Assembly: GCF_000981895.1 (NCBI RefSeq)
Contig: NZ_LATD01000035.1
Coordinates: forward strand, 1-54,424
Length of the DNA: 54,424 nucleotides
Origin: Streptomyces odonnellii
GTDB lineage: Bacteria > Actinomycetota > Actinomycetes > Streptomycetales > Streptomycetaceae
Reading direction: 5' to 3'
The notes below the pieces were generated by a model. The model had not been told where the DNA came from. It saw nothing but the letters and a program-made list of their open reading frames with translations, and ran no database searches. A program made the position numbers and the translations under genes. Each line of letters starts with the position of its first letter. The first letter of the stretch is position 1. Below, piece by piece: positions 20,172 through 30,950 of this stretch.

Positions 20172-20233
20172 ACCCCGAGATACGCAGACCCCCAAAGAAA
20201 CTTCGGGCCCAACAAGGAGAGCAGGGAACCCAG

Positions 20234-21829
20234 ATGGCGGAGCTCACGATCCGGCCGGAGGAGATCCGGGACGCGCTGGAGAACTTTGTCCAGTCGTACA
20301 AGCCGGACGCGGCCTCGCGCGAGGAGGTCGGTACGGTCAGCGTGGCCGGCGACGGTATCGCGAAGGTCGAGGGCCTTCCCTCGGCCATGGCGAACGAGCT
20401 GCTGAAGTTCGAGGACGGCACCCTCGGTCTCGCCCTCAACCTCGAGGAGCGCGAGATCGGTTCGATCATCCTCGGTGAGTTCAGCGGTATCGAGGAGGGG
20501 CAGTCGGTCACCCGTACCGGCGAGGTCCTCTCCGTCGCTGTCGGCGAGGGCTACCTGGGTCGCGTCGTCGACCCGCTCGGCAACCCGATCGACGGCCTCG
20601 GCGAGATCGAGACCGAAGGCCGCCGCGCCCTTGAGCTTCAGGCTCCGGGCGTCATGGTCCGCAAGTCCGTCCACGAGCCGATGCAGACCGGCTACAAGGC
20701 CGTCGACGCCATGGTGCCGATCGGCCGCGGCCAGCGTCAGCTCATCATCGGCGACCGCCAGACCGGCAAGACCGCGCTGGCCGTCGACACGATCATCAAC
20801 CAGCGCGACAACTGGCGCTCGGGCGACAGCAACAAGCAGGTCCGCTGCATCTACGTCGCCATCGGCCAGAAGGGCTCCACCATCGCGTCCGTACGCGGTG
20901 CGCTGGAGGAGGCGGGCGCGCTCGAGTACACGACGATCGTCGCCGCCCCCGCGTCCGACCCGGCCGGCTTCAAGTACCTGGCGCCGTACACCGGCTCGGC
21001 CATCGGCCAGCACTGGATGTACCAGGGCAAGCACGTCCTGATCATCTTCGACGACCTCTCGAAGCAGGCCGACGCCTACCGCGCGGTGTCCCTGCTGCTG
21101 CGCCGTCCGCCGGGCCGTGAGGCCTACCCGGGCGACGTCTTCTACCTGCACTCGCGTCTGCTGGAGCGCTGCGCCAAGCTCTCCGACGACCTGGGCGCCG
21201 GTTCGATGACGGGTCTCCCGATCGTCGAGACGAAGGCCAACGACGTGTCGGCCTTCATCCCGACCAATGTGATCTCCATCACCGACGGCCAGTGCTTCCT
21301 GGAGTCCGACCTGTTCAACGCCGGGCAGCGGCCCGCGCTGAACGTCGGTATCTCGGTCTCCCGAGTCGGCGGTTCCGCCCAGCACAAGGCCATGAAGCAG
21401 GTTTCCGGTCGACTCCGTGTGGACCTCGCCCAGTACCGCGAGCTGGAGGCGTTCGCGTCCTTCGGCTCCGACCTGGACGCGGCCTCCAAGGCGGCCCTGG
21501 AGCGCGGCAAGCGCATGGTCGAGCTGCTGAAGCAGCCGCAGTACTCGCCGTACCCGGTCGAGGAGCAGGTCGTCTCTGTCTGGGCCGGCACCACCGGCAA
21601 GATGGACGACGTACCGGTCCTGGACATCCGCCGCTTCGAGAGCGAGCTGCTGGAGTACCTGCGCCGTGAGCGCAAGGAACTGCTGACCAGCATCGCCGAG
21701 GGCGGCAAGATGTCCGACGACACGCTCCAGTCCATCGCGGACGCGATCGCGACCTTCAAGCGGCAGTTCGAGACCTCGGACGGCAAGCTCCTGGGCGAGG
21801 ACGCGCCGGCCGTCAACGTCTCCAAGTGA
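20234..21829 (+). CDS. atpA: F0F1 ATP synthase subunit alpha
   Basis: Non-catalytic nucleotide-binding subunit of the F1 hexamer, 531 aa from ATG 20234. AAGGAGAGCAGGG stands before the start; the ORF extension upstream crosses the intergenic hairpin and is not used. The P-loop is GDRQTGKT (173-180), with [13 protein letters not shown] as the Walker B region and the signature [17 protein letters not shown]. Confidence 0.97.
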   Translation: MAELTIRPEEIRDALENFVQSYKPDAASREEVGTVSVAGDGIAKVEGLPSAMANELLKFEDGTLGLALNLEEREIGSIILGEFSGIEEGQSVTRTGEVLSVAVGEGYLGRVVDPLGNPIDGLGEIETEGRRALELQAPGVMVRKSVHEPMQTGYKAVDAMVPIGRGQRQLIIGDRQTGKTALAVDTIINQRDNWRSGDSNKQVRCIYVAIGQKGSTIASVRGALEEAGALEYTTIVAAPASDPAGFKYLAPYTGSAIGQHWMYQGKHVLIIFDDLSKQADAYRAVSLLLRRPPGREAYPGDVFYLHSRLLERCAKLSDDLGAGSMTGLPIVETKANDVSAFIPTNVISITDGQCFLESDLFNAGQRPALNVGISVSRVGGSAQHKAMKQVSGRLRVDLAQYRELEAFASFGSDLDAASKAALERGKRMVELLKQPQYSPYPVEEQVVSVWAGTTGKMDDVPVLDIRRFESELLEYLRRERKELLTSIAEGGKMSDDTLQSIADAIATFKRQFETSDGKLLGEDAPAVNVSK

Positions 21830-21849
21830 CGACGGAAGGGACCTGACTC

Positions 21850-22767
21850 ATGGGAGCCCAGCTCCGGGTCTACAAGCGTCGCATCCGATCCGTCACCGCG
21901 ACCAAGAAGATCACCAAGGCGATGGAGATGATCGCCGCCTCGCGCATCGTCAAGGCGCAGCGCCACGTGGCGGCCTCCACGCCGTACGCGACCGAGCTGA
22001 CCCGCGCGGTCACAGCGGTGGCGACGGGGTCGACGACCAAGCACCCGCTGACCACCGAGGTGGAGGCGCCGGTCCGCGCCGCGGTCCTGCTCATCACGAG
22101 CGACCGCGGTCTGGCCGGCGGCTACTCCTCGAACGCCATCAAGGCGGCGGACCGGCTCACCGAGCGGCTCCGTGGCGAGGGCAAGGAGGTCGACTCGTAC
22201 ATCGTCGGCCGCAAGGGTGTCGCCTACTACACCTTCCGTGAGCGCAAGATCGCGGACTCGTGGACCGGCTTCACCGACAACCCGACGTACGCGGACGCCA
22301 AGCGGATCGCGACGCCGCTGATCGAGGCCGTACAGCAGGACACGGCCGAGGGCGGTGTCGACGAGCTGCACATCGTCTTCACCGAGTTCATCTCGATGCT
22401 GACGCAGACGCCGGTGGAGCACCGGCTGCTGCCGCTCAGCCTCGAAGGCGCGGCCGAGGAAGCCGGCACCAAGGGCGAGATCCTGCCGCTGTACGACTTC
22501 GAGCCCTCCGCGGAGGACGTCCTCGACGCCCTGCTGCCGCGGTACGTCGAGAGCCGTATCTACAACGCGCTGTTGCAGGCCGCCGCCTCCAAGCACGCCG
22601 CCACCCGGCGCGCGATGAAGTCGGCGACCGACAACGCGGGAGAGCTGATCAAGAGCCTCTCCCGGCTTGCCAACGCGGCCCGCCAGGCCGAAATCACCCA
22701 GGAAATCAGCGAGATCGTCGGAGGCGCGAGCGCCCTGTCCGACGCCACCGCGGGGAGTGACAGGTAA
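21850..22767 (+). CDS. atpG: F0F1 ATP synthase subunit gamma
   Basis: Central rotor shaft. It has 305 aa with the conserved N-terminal helix [28 protein letters not shown] and C-terminal helix ending LTNxxR-like [30 protein letters not shown] precedes ATG 21850. Its stop codon abuts the atpD ATG with no intervening base. Confidence 0.96.
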   Translation: MGAQLRVYKRRIRSVTATKKITKAMEMIAASRIVKAQRHVAASTPYATELTRAVTAVATGSTTKHPLTTEVEAPVRAAVLLITSDRGLAGGYSSNAIKAADRLTERLRGEGKEVDSYIVGRKGVAYYTFRERKIADSWTGFTDNPTYADAKRIATPLIEAVQQDTAEGGVDELHIVFTEFISMLTQTPVEHRLLPLSLEGAAEEAGTKGEILPLYDFEPSAEDVLDALLPRYVESRIYNALLQAAASKHAATRRAMKSATDNAGELIKSLSRLANAARQAEITQEISEIVGGASALSDATAGSDR

Positions 22768-24219
<1,452 letters not shown>

Positions 24220-24233
24220 GTCATCGGCTCATC

Positions 24234-24262
24234 GAGGGGGGCGGGTTCGTCCCGCCCCCCTC
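24234..24262 (+). terminator. Hairpin between atpD and atpC
   Basis: A perfect 12-bp stem (GAGGGGGGCGGG with 24251-24262) and a TTCGT loop, 15 bp after the atpD stop. Placed inside the operon, it would be a partial terminator that lowers atpC relative to atpD, or a 3'-end stabiliser for the upstream message. Confidence 0.65.
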
Positions 24263-24341
24263 CGACGCTCTCTCCGACACCCCATAGAATCAAGACCGAC
24301 ACCCGGCGGAAACCGTCGGGTGGTGACCCGAGGAGCCACCC

Positions 24342-24716
24342 TTGGCCGCTGAGCTGCATGTCGAGCTGGTCGCCGCGGACCGCAGTGTCTGGTCCGGCGA
24401 GGCCACCCTGGTCGTCGCGCGCACCACGTCCGGCGACATCGGCGTCATGCCCGGTCACCAGCCGCTGCTCGGTGTGCTGGAATCGGGCCCGGTGACCATC
24501 CGTACGAGTGATGGTGGAACGGTGGTGGCCGCGGTGCACGGCGGCTTCCTCTCGTTCGCCGACAACAAGCTTTCGCTGCTGGCGGAGATCGCCGAGCTGG
24601 CGGACGAGATCGACACCCAGCGCGCGGAGCAGGCGCTGGAGCGTGCGAAGTCGGACGAGGACGATGCCGCCCAGCGGCGCGCCGACGTCCGGCTGCGTGC
24701 GGTGGCGGGGCGCTGA
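24342..24716 (+). CDS. atpC: F0F1 ATP synthase subunit epsilon
   Basis: Rotor subunit that couples the c-ring to gamma and can inhibit ATP hydrolysis. It has 124 aa from TTG 24342 with CGAGGAG upstream. The N-terminal beta-sandwich contains GDIGVMPGHQPLLGVL; the C-terminal helical pair (AEQALERAKSDEDDAAQ) is shorter than in E. coli, as in other actinobacteria. It is the last gene of the operon. Confidence 0.95.
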   Translation: MAAELHVELVAADRSVWSGEATLVVARTTSGDIGVMPGHQPLLGVLESGPVTIRTSDGGTVVAAVHGGFLSFADNKLSLLAEIAELADEIDTQRAEQALERAKSDEDDAAQRRADVRLRAVAGR

Positions 24717-24738
24717 GCCCCACCACCACTGGTTCTAC

Positions 24739-24788
24739 CCTCAGCCGCGGCCCTGGCTGGACTTCTCCAGACCGGGTCGCGGCTGAGG
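24739..24788 (+). terminator. Terminator of the atp operon
   Basis: CCTCAGCCGCG at 24739-24749 pairs perfectly with 24778-24788, with a 28-nt loop that itself contains CTGG/CCAG. It starts 23 bp after the atpC stop. Confidence 0.7.
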
Positions 24789-24837
24789 CGATGCAGGTGC
24801 GGTTTGTGTTCCGGTACTGAACGAGGCGAGGAGGTCG

Positions 24838-25290
24838 GTGGTGATGGTCCTCGCTCTGCTCGTCTGCGGACTGGTGGTCGTACTGGTCGCGGTGGGACTC
24901 TTCGTCTTCGGACTGCGCCGGCGGCTGATCCAGCGCTCCGGCGGGACATTCGACTGCAGTCTGCGCTGGAACGTGCCGGAGGAGCCCGATCTCTCCGGCA
25001 AGGGCTGGGTGTACGGGGTGGCCCGTTACAACAGCGACCGCATCAACTGGTTCCGGGTCTTCTCCTACGCCCCGCGCCCGCGCCGTACCCTGGAGCGCTC
25101 CGCGATCGAGGTGCTGGCGCGCCGGGCGCCGGAGGGCGAGGAGGAGCTGGCGCTGCTCTCGGACGCGGTGATCCTGGGCTGTGTGCACAAAGGCGTACGG
25201 CTGGAACTCGCGATGAGCGATGACGCGCTGACGGGCTTTCTGGCGTGGCTGGAGGCGGCGCCGCCGGGACAGCGGGTGAACGTGGCCTGA
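24838..25290 (+). CDS. DUF2550 membrane-anchored protein
   Basis: Protein of about 150 aa with one N-terminal hydrophobic helix (about 2-25) followed by a soluble domain with FDCSLRWNVPEEP, GWVYGVARYNSDRINWFRVFS and a C-terminal SDDALTGFLAWLEAAPPGQRVNVA. This is the DUF2550 pattern, an actinobacterial family of unknown role that consistently follows atpC. GAGGAGG at 24828-24834 could serve GTG 24838, GTG 24841 or ATG 24844; the last two have better spacing, so the exact N-terminus is open. Confidence 0.88.
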   Translation: MVMVLALLVCGLVVVLVAVGLFVFGLRRRLIQRSGGTFDCSLRWNVPEEPDLSGKGWVYGVARYNSDRINWFRVFSYAPRPRRTLERSAIEVLARRAPEGEEELALLSDAVILGCVHKGVRLELAMSDDALTGFLAWLEAAPPGQRVNVA

Positions 25291-25339
25291 GGCCCGGGGT
25301 TTCCGGCCGCCTTCCCGGTCACCGAACTGAGGTTCTCGC

Positions 25340-25386
25340 GGCATGTGAAAGCTTGTGGCATGCGAAGGCTTGTGGCATGCGAAAGG
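25340..25386 (+). repeat. 17-bp direct repeats
   Basis: Two full units and one partial unit of GGCATGTGAAAGCTTGT (units 2 and 3 read GGCATGCGAA), located in the gap between the convergent DUF2550 gene and chitinase. Purpose unknown; it could be slippage expansion. Confidence 0.65.
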
Positions 25387-25410
25387 GGGCGGCGCTCGGG
25401 CGCCGCCCCC
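25385..25410 (-). terminator. Chitinase terminator (possibly bidirectional)
   Basis: GGGGGCGGCGC at 25385-25395 pairs with 25400-25410 around a 4-nt loop. On the - strand the stem is followed by TTTC, as expected for the chitinase transcript; it also lies after the + strand DUF2550 gene. Confidence 0.75.
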
Positions 25411-25430
25411 TCACTGCTGTGCCGCCGGTG

Positions 25431-27284
<1,854 letters not shown>

Positions 27285-27299
27285 GCGTGCTCCTCAGGT

Positions 27300-27323
27300 G
27301 AGTACCGGAGTACCGGAGTACCG
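27300..27323 (+). repeat. Triple GAGTACCG repeat in the chitinase leader
   Basis: Three exact 8-bp tandem units between the chitinase promoter and start codon, so they are transcribed into the 5' UTR. They could vary in number by slippage. No known regulator site is recognised. Confidence 0.7.
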
Positions 27324-27387
27324 GACTAAGCGGGGGTGGGTCCGTGCACTGCTCACCCTGCGTCGGCTCACCGCAGCGTGTGCGGTG

Positions 27388-27429
27388 AGAGTAGGAAGGT
27401 CTGGACCACTCGTCAATAGGTCCAGACCA
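27388..27429 (-). promoter_or_regulatory. Chitinase promoter with two DasR-like 12-bp repeats
   Basis: Read on the - strand: TGGTCTGGACCT (27429-27418), TTGACG (27416-27411, -35), TGGTCCAGACCT (27408-27397), and TACTCT (27393-27388, -10). The -35 to -10 spacer is exactly 17 bp. Paired 12-bp direct repeats flanking the -35 are the hallmark of Streptomyces chitinase promoters, and each TGGTC-NN-GACC unit fits the DasR (GntR, N-acetylglucosamine-sensing) site. Expect repression by DasR and induction by chitin breakdown products. Confidence 0.88.
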
Positions 27430-27554
27430 AAGGCGAGGTGGGGCGCGGCCGGGGAGCGGCGCATGCTTCGTGCGGGCGCGCCCGTGGGCGGCCTCGCGCA
27501 CCGCCCGGCGGTCCGGCCCCGCGCGGGCTGTCGCCGTCCGGTGAAAGCCGCAGT

Positions 27555-28232
27555 TCAGGGGGCTCGGTAAGGCCTTTCCTGCCGGATCCCCAACTCCTGT
27601 GCCAGCACTGCCGCTTGGACCCGGCTGCGCAGTTCGAGCTTGCCGAGCAGCCTGCTCACATGCGTCTTCACCGTAGCCTCCGCCATCATCAGACGTACGG
27701 CGATCTGCGCGTTCGACAGCCCCTCGCCGAGACAGCCGAGCACCTCGCGCTCCCTGCGCGTCAGGACGTTCAGCATCTCGGGATCCGGGCTGTCGGCCTG
27801 CCGTACGGGCGCGGGCGCGGCGAACTCGGCGATCAGCCGACGGGTCACGGCCGGGGCGATCAGACCCTCGCCGCGGGCCACCGTCCGTACCGCCGCGAGG
27901 AGTTCGGCGGCCTCGGCGCTCTTCAGCAGAAAGCCGGACGCGCCGGCGCGCAGCGCCCCGAAGACATACTCGTCCAGATCGAAGGTCGTCAGCACCAGAA
28001 CGTCCGCGAGCCCCTCGCCGACCACCGCCCGGGTCGCCGACACCCCGTCGAGCCGGGGCATCTGCACGTCCATCAGCACCAGATCGGGGCGGAGTTCGCG
28101 GGCCATCGCGACCGCCTCCTCGCCGTCCGCGGCCTGCCCGACGACCTCGATACCGGGCTCGCTGCGCAGGATGAGCACCAGGCCCGCGCGTACCGCCGAC
28201 TGGTCCTCGGCGACCAGAACCCGGATCGTCAT
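27555..28232 (-). CDS. chiR: NarL/LuxR-type response regulator, likely ChiR
   Basis: 225 aa. The receiver domain (1-120) has Asp55 as phospho-acceptor (LVLMDVQMPR) and Lys104 (GFLLKSA). A LuxR HTH at about 155-215 (LTRREREVLGCLGEGLSNAQIAVRLMMAE) binds DNA. It lies downstream of its kinase with a 16-bp gap and upstream of the chitinase on the same strand, matching the chiS-chiR-chiC layout known for Streptomyces. The ChiR name rests on this context; the response regulator could also act on other promoters. Confidence 0.82.
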   Translation of the reverse strand: MTIRVLVAEDQSAVRAGLVLILRSEPGIEVVGQAADGEEAVAMARELRPDLVLMDVQMPRLDGVSATRAVVGEGLADVLVLTTFDLDEYVFGALRAGASGFLLKSAEAAELLAAVRTVARGEGLIAPAVTRRLIAEFAAPAPVRQADSPDPEMLNVLTRREREVLGCLGEGLSNAQIAVRLMMAEATVKTHVSRLLGKLELRSRVQAAVLAQELGIRQERPYRAP

Positions 28233-28248
28233 GCCCTACCGCTTCTCG

Positions 28249-29718
28249 TCATGCCGCGACGCTTCCTTCCACGACGGGCAGCTCGGCCCGCACCCGCCAG
28301 ATCGTGCCGGTCCCGTCGCCGGTGACGGCCGGGCCCGCCTCGAACTCCCCGTCCAGCAGCGCCACCCGCTCCCGCATCCCGACCAGACCGGCTCCCGACC
28401 CGGGTGCGCGCGGTCCCGGCGCCGCGCCGAACGGGCTGCTGACGCAGACGGTCAACGCCCGCTTGGTGCGGGTCAGTTCGACGGTGACGGTACCGGGCGC
28501 GGCGTGCTTGAGCGCGTTGGTGAGGGACTCCTGGACGATGCGGTACGCGGCCAGCTCGACGGGGGCGGGCAGGCCGGGGGTACGGCCGTCGGTGCCGGCC
28601 TCGGGGGCGTCTTGCCGGTCCTGGCGCTCTTGCCGGTCCTGCCGGTCCTGCCGGTCCTGCCGGTCCTGCCGGTCCTGGTCGTCCCGGGGGTCCTGGTGGC
28701 CGTACGGCCGGCCGGTGTGGCGGTCGTACGGCCGGCCCTCGCGCCGGTCGTCCAGGGTGAAGGAGAGACCGCTGGAGGCGCCGTTCGTACGGGCCTGCTC
28801 CAGCAGCGTGTCCAGTGCGCGCAGGGTCGGCGCGGCGGCCGGTTCGCCGTCCCCGCTGCTTTCCCGCAGCAGCCCGATCAGCCTGCGCATCTCGGCCAGC
28901 CCCTCGACGCTGTTCTCCCGGATGACGGAGAGCGCGTCCCGGGTCGTCCGCTCGTCGCCCAGGGAGAGCGCCGCCGTCGAGTGGATCGCGATCGCCGAGA
29001 GATGGTTGGCGACCATGTCGTGCAGCTCGCGGGCCATCCGGGCGCGCTCCGCCCGTACCGCCTGGTCGCGGTCGATCTCGGCCAGCAGCGCGGTCTGCTC
29101 GGCCCGCAGTCGCGCGGCCTCGGCGGCGTCGCGGTGGTTGCGCACCACGGCGCCGGTGGTGGCGGGGGCGAAGCTGAGCAGCCCGGTGACCACGCCCAGC
29201 AGCAGGGCGGCCACATCGTGGAGCCAGGCGGCCAGCCCGATCGTCACGGTGATCGTGATCAGCGCGGTGGTCCAGGGGATACGGCGGGCCGCGGCCGGTG
29301 TCCCGTACAGCACCGCCGCGTACATCAGGTCCGTGAACATCACGACCGTCGCCAGGCTGCCGGTGGTGAACTGGTCGGCGACCAGGGCGAGTGTGCCGAC
29401 GAGCACGGTCAGCCGCGGGGTGGTCCTGCGCAGGGTCTCAAGACCGGCCATGACGGTCAGGGGGAGGAGCACCCAGGCCCCGGAGAGGGGCCGGGTGTCC
29501 TGAATGGTGTGCAGCCCGACGAACCACAGCACCAGCCCGCCGAGCAGCCCGCCCGCGGCGATCAGCAGATCGTCGCGGTGCGGACGGCCGCGGACGGCAC
29601 GGCCGTCACGGTACGGGCGCCGGAAGCCGGGCCATGGACGCCGGAGCGGGAGCAGGGCGGAAGCGCTTGCACTCACCCGCCCATCAAACACGCTCCACGC
29701 GGCTTCCGGCGTCCCCAT
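28249..29718 (-). CDS. chiS: Two-component sensor kinase, likely ChiS
   Basis: NarL-partner class histidine kinase. Several starts are possible; ATG 29718 gives 489 aa and avoids overlap with the divergent gene, but its ribosome site is weak. Hydrophobic segments in the first 160 residues form four to six membrane helices with little extracellular sequence. The HisKA_3 box ARELHDMVANHL has the phospho-His at about residue 233. The HATPase domain has the N-box ESLTNALKHA and G-box GSGAGLVGMRER. Between the two, about residues 349-369, lies an (DRQ)n tandem repeat. It is probably co-transcribed with the response regulator below it. Confidence 0.8.
   Translation of the reverse strand: MGTPEAAWSVFDGRVSASASALLPLRRPWPGFRRPYRDGRAVRGRPHRDDLLIAAGGLLGGLVLWFVGLHTIQDTRPLSGAWVLLPLTVMAGLETLRRTTPRLTVLVGTLALVADQFTTGSLATVVMFTDLMYAAVLYGTPAAARRIPWTTALITITVTIGLAAWLHDVAALLLGVVTGLLSFAPATTGAVVRNHRDAAEAARLRAEQTALLAEIDRDQAVRAERARMARELHDMVANHLSAIAIHSTAALSLGDERTTRDALSVIRENSVEGLAEMRRLIGLLRESSGDGEPAAAPTLRALDTLLEQARTNGASSGLSFTLDDRREGRPYDRHTGRPYGHQDPRDDQDRQDRQDRQDRQDRQERQDRQDAPEAGTDGRTPGLPAPVELAAYRIVQESLTNALKHAAPGTVTVELTRTKRALTVCVSSPFGAAPGPRAPGSGAGLVGMRERVALLDGEFEAGPAVTGDGTGTIWRVRAELPVVEGSVAA
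28613..28675 (+). repeat. 9-bp minisatellite inside the sensor kinase
   Basis: Units of TGCCGGTCC: one at 28613-28621, a variant unit, then five exact units 28631-28675, with decayed ones around. On the coding (-) strand they encode Asp-Arg-Gln repeats that lengthen the linker between the phospho-His and ATPase domains. Being in frame, changes in copy number would not break the gene. Confidence 0.85.
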
Positions 29719-29827
29719 CCCGGGGGAGCGACCGGTACATCGAAGGATGCAGCCGCGGTTCGTCACTGACGACGACGTACCGCGGCGGCACGGCCGGGAG
29801 CCTGGAGGGGACCGGAAGGAGAGGTCC

Positions 29828-30412
29828 TTGATCGTCACGCTGATCATCGTCTGTGAGGTCGGCTTCTGGGTGCTGCTGGCCGCCGGACTGGCCCTGCGCT
29901 ATCCGGCGGGGATGCCGCGGCTGGGCGCGGCGGTCCTGCTGCTGGAGCCGCTGCTGGAGATCGTCCTGCTGGCCGTCACGGCCGTCGACCTCAAGAACGG
30001 CGCCGAGCCCGACTGGAAACACGGTCTGGCCGCGCTCTACATCGGCTACACCGTCGCCTACGGCCACTACACCGTGAAGTGGATCGACGGCCACGCCGCC
30101 CACCGCCTGGCCGGCGCCCCGCCCCCGCCCAAACCCCCGCGCCACGGCACCGCCAGAGCGCGCCACGAGGCCGGACTCTGGCTCCGTACGGTCTTGGCCG
30201 CGGCGGTCGCCGTGGCCCTGCTCCAACTGGCGATCTGGTACGTGGACGACGCCTCCAGCACGGGCCCCCTCACCGACTGGCAGCTCAGCGCCCTCCGGCT
30301 CGTGGGCATCCATGGAGTGATCGCCCTGACGTACACGATCTGGCCGAAGAAGCCACCGGCGGCGGGGGCTGCCGCGGGCACGGAGCGGTCATCGTCGATG
30401 ACGAAGAACTGA
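29828..30412 (+). CDS. Polytopic membrane protein of unknown function
   Basis: 194 aa from TTG 29828, chosen because GGAAGGAGAGG lies just before it and the protein then begins directly with a hydrophobic helix. Five likely membrane segments: residues about 2-23, 33-54, 68-84, 116-138 and 150-170, with a Pro/Arg-rich cytoplasmic loop (PPPPKPPRHGTARARHE) in the middle. No motif I recognise. It is divergent from the sensor kinase gene. Confidence 0.7.
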   Translation: MIVTLIIVCEVGFWVLLAAGLALRYPAGMPRLGAAVLLLEPLLEIVLLAVTAVDLKNGAEPDWKHGLAALYIGYTVAYGHYTVKWIDGHAAHRLAGAPPPPKPPRHGTARARHEAGLWLRTVLAAAVAVALLQLAIWYVDDASSTGPLTDWQLSALRLVGIHGVIALTYTIWPKKPPAAGAAAGTERSSSMTKN

Positions 30413-30518
30413 GCACCTCCACTCTCTGCCCCTTCTGCTCCCTTCCTTCCCTGTTCTCGCTCATTGAATGGTACTTTGGGGAAGGAAAGGGAGTTGTGTG
30501 CTCGGAGGGCAGGCCGCG

Positions 30519-30950
30519 GTGCGGGAGTTCTATTCGGTGGAGCAGGTGGCCGGGCTGCTGGATCTGCATGTCAAGACCGTGCGGGGTTATGTACGGGACG
30601 GGCGGCTCAGGGCGACGCGGGTGGGGAAGCAGTACCGGATCGCCCGCGAGGACCTGGAGGCGTTCACCGGGAGTGCGGCGCCCCCGCCCGTGCGGCGGAC
30701 GCGGTATGCCGAGGTGTCCGGCATCGTGCAGATCGACGCCATCAGCCCCGAGGCGATGACCCGGCTGACCAACACCGTCATGGCCCTCGCCCTGAGCCGG
30801 GACGGCAGTCAGGGCAGCGGCGACCGTCTGCGGGTCGAGACCGTGTACGACGAGGAGCGGGCCACCCTCAAGATCATTGTCCTGGGCGCCCTCGACACCA
30901 CCGCCGACCTGCTGAAGGTCATCAACACCCTGCTCGCGCAGCCGGAATGA
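30519..30950 (+). CDS. Excisionase/MerR-like helix-turn-helix regulator
   Basis: About 143 aa. I prefer GTG 30519 (MREFYSVEQVAGLL) with GGAGGG nine bases upstream; GTG 30498 and ATG 30468 are alternatives. The N-terminal HTH (about 3-48: VEQVAGLLDLHVKTVRGYVRDGRLRATRVGKQYRIAREDL) is an excisionase-type domain with the RVGKQYRI wing. The C-terminal half (IVQIDAISPEAMTRLTNTVM ... DEERATLKIIVLG) resembles a small alpha/beta sensing or dimer domain I cannot name. It lies 16 bp before the DUF4180 gene, so the two are likely one operon. Confidence 0.75.
   Translation: MREFYSVEQVAGLLDLHVKTVRGYVRDGRLRATRVGKQYRIAREDLEAFTGSAAPPPVRRTRYAEVSGIVQIDAISPEAMTRLTNTVMALALSRDGSQGSGDRLRVETVYDEERATLKIIVLGALDTTADLLKVINTLLAQPE

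Noticed and set aside
19049..21385. 778-codon - strand frame across atpF-atpH-atpA
   Set aside because: Shadow of the ATP synthase genes; its translation is Ser/Arg-rich without domains.
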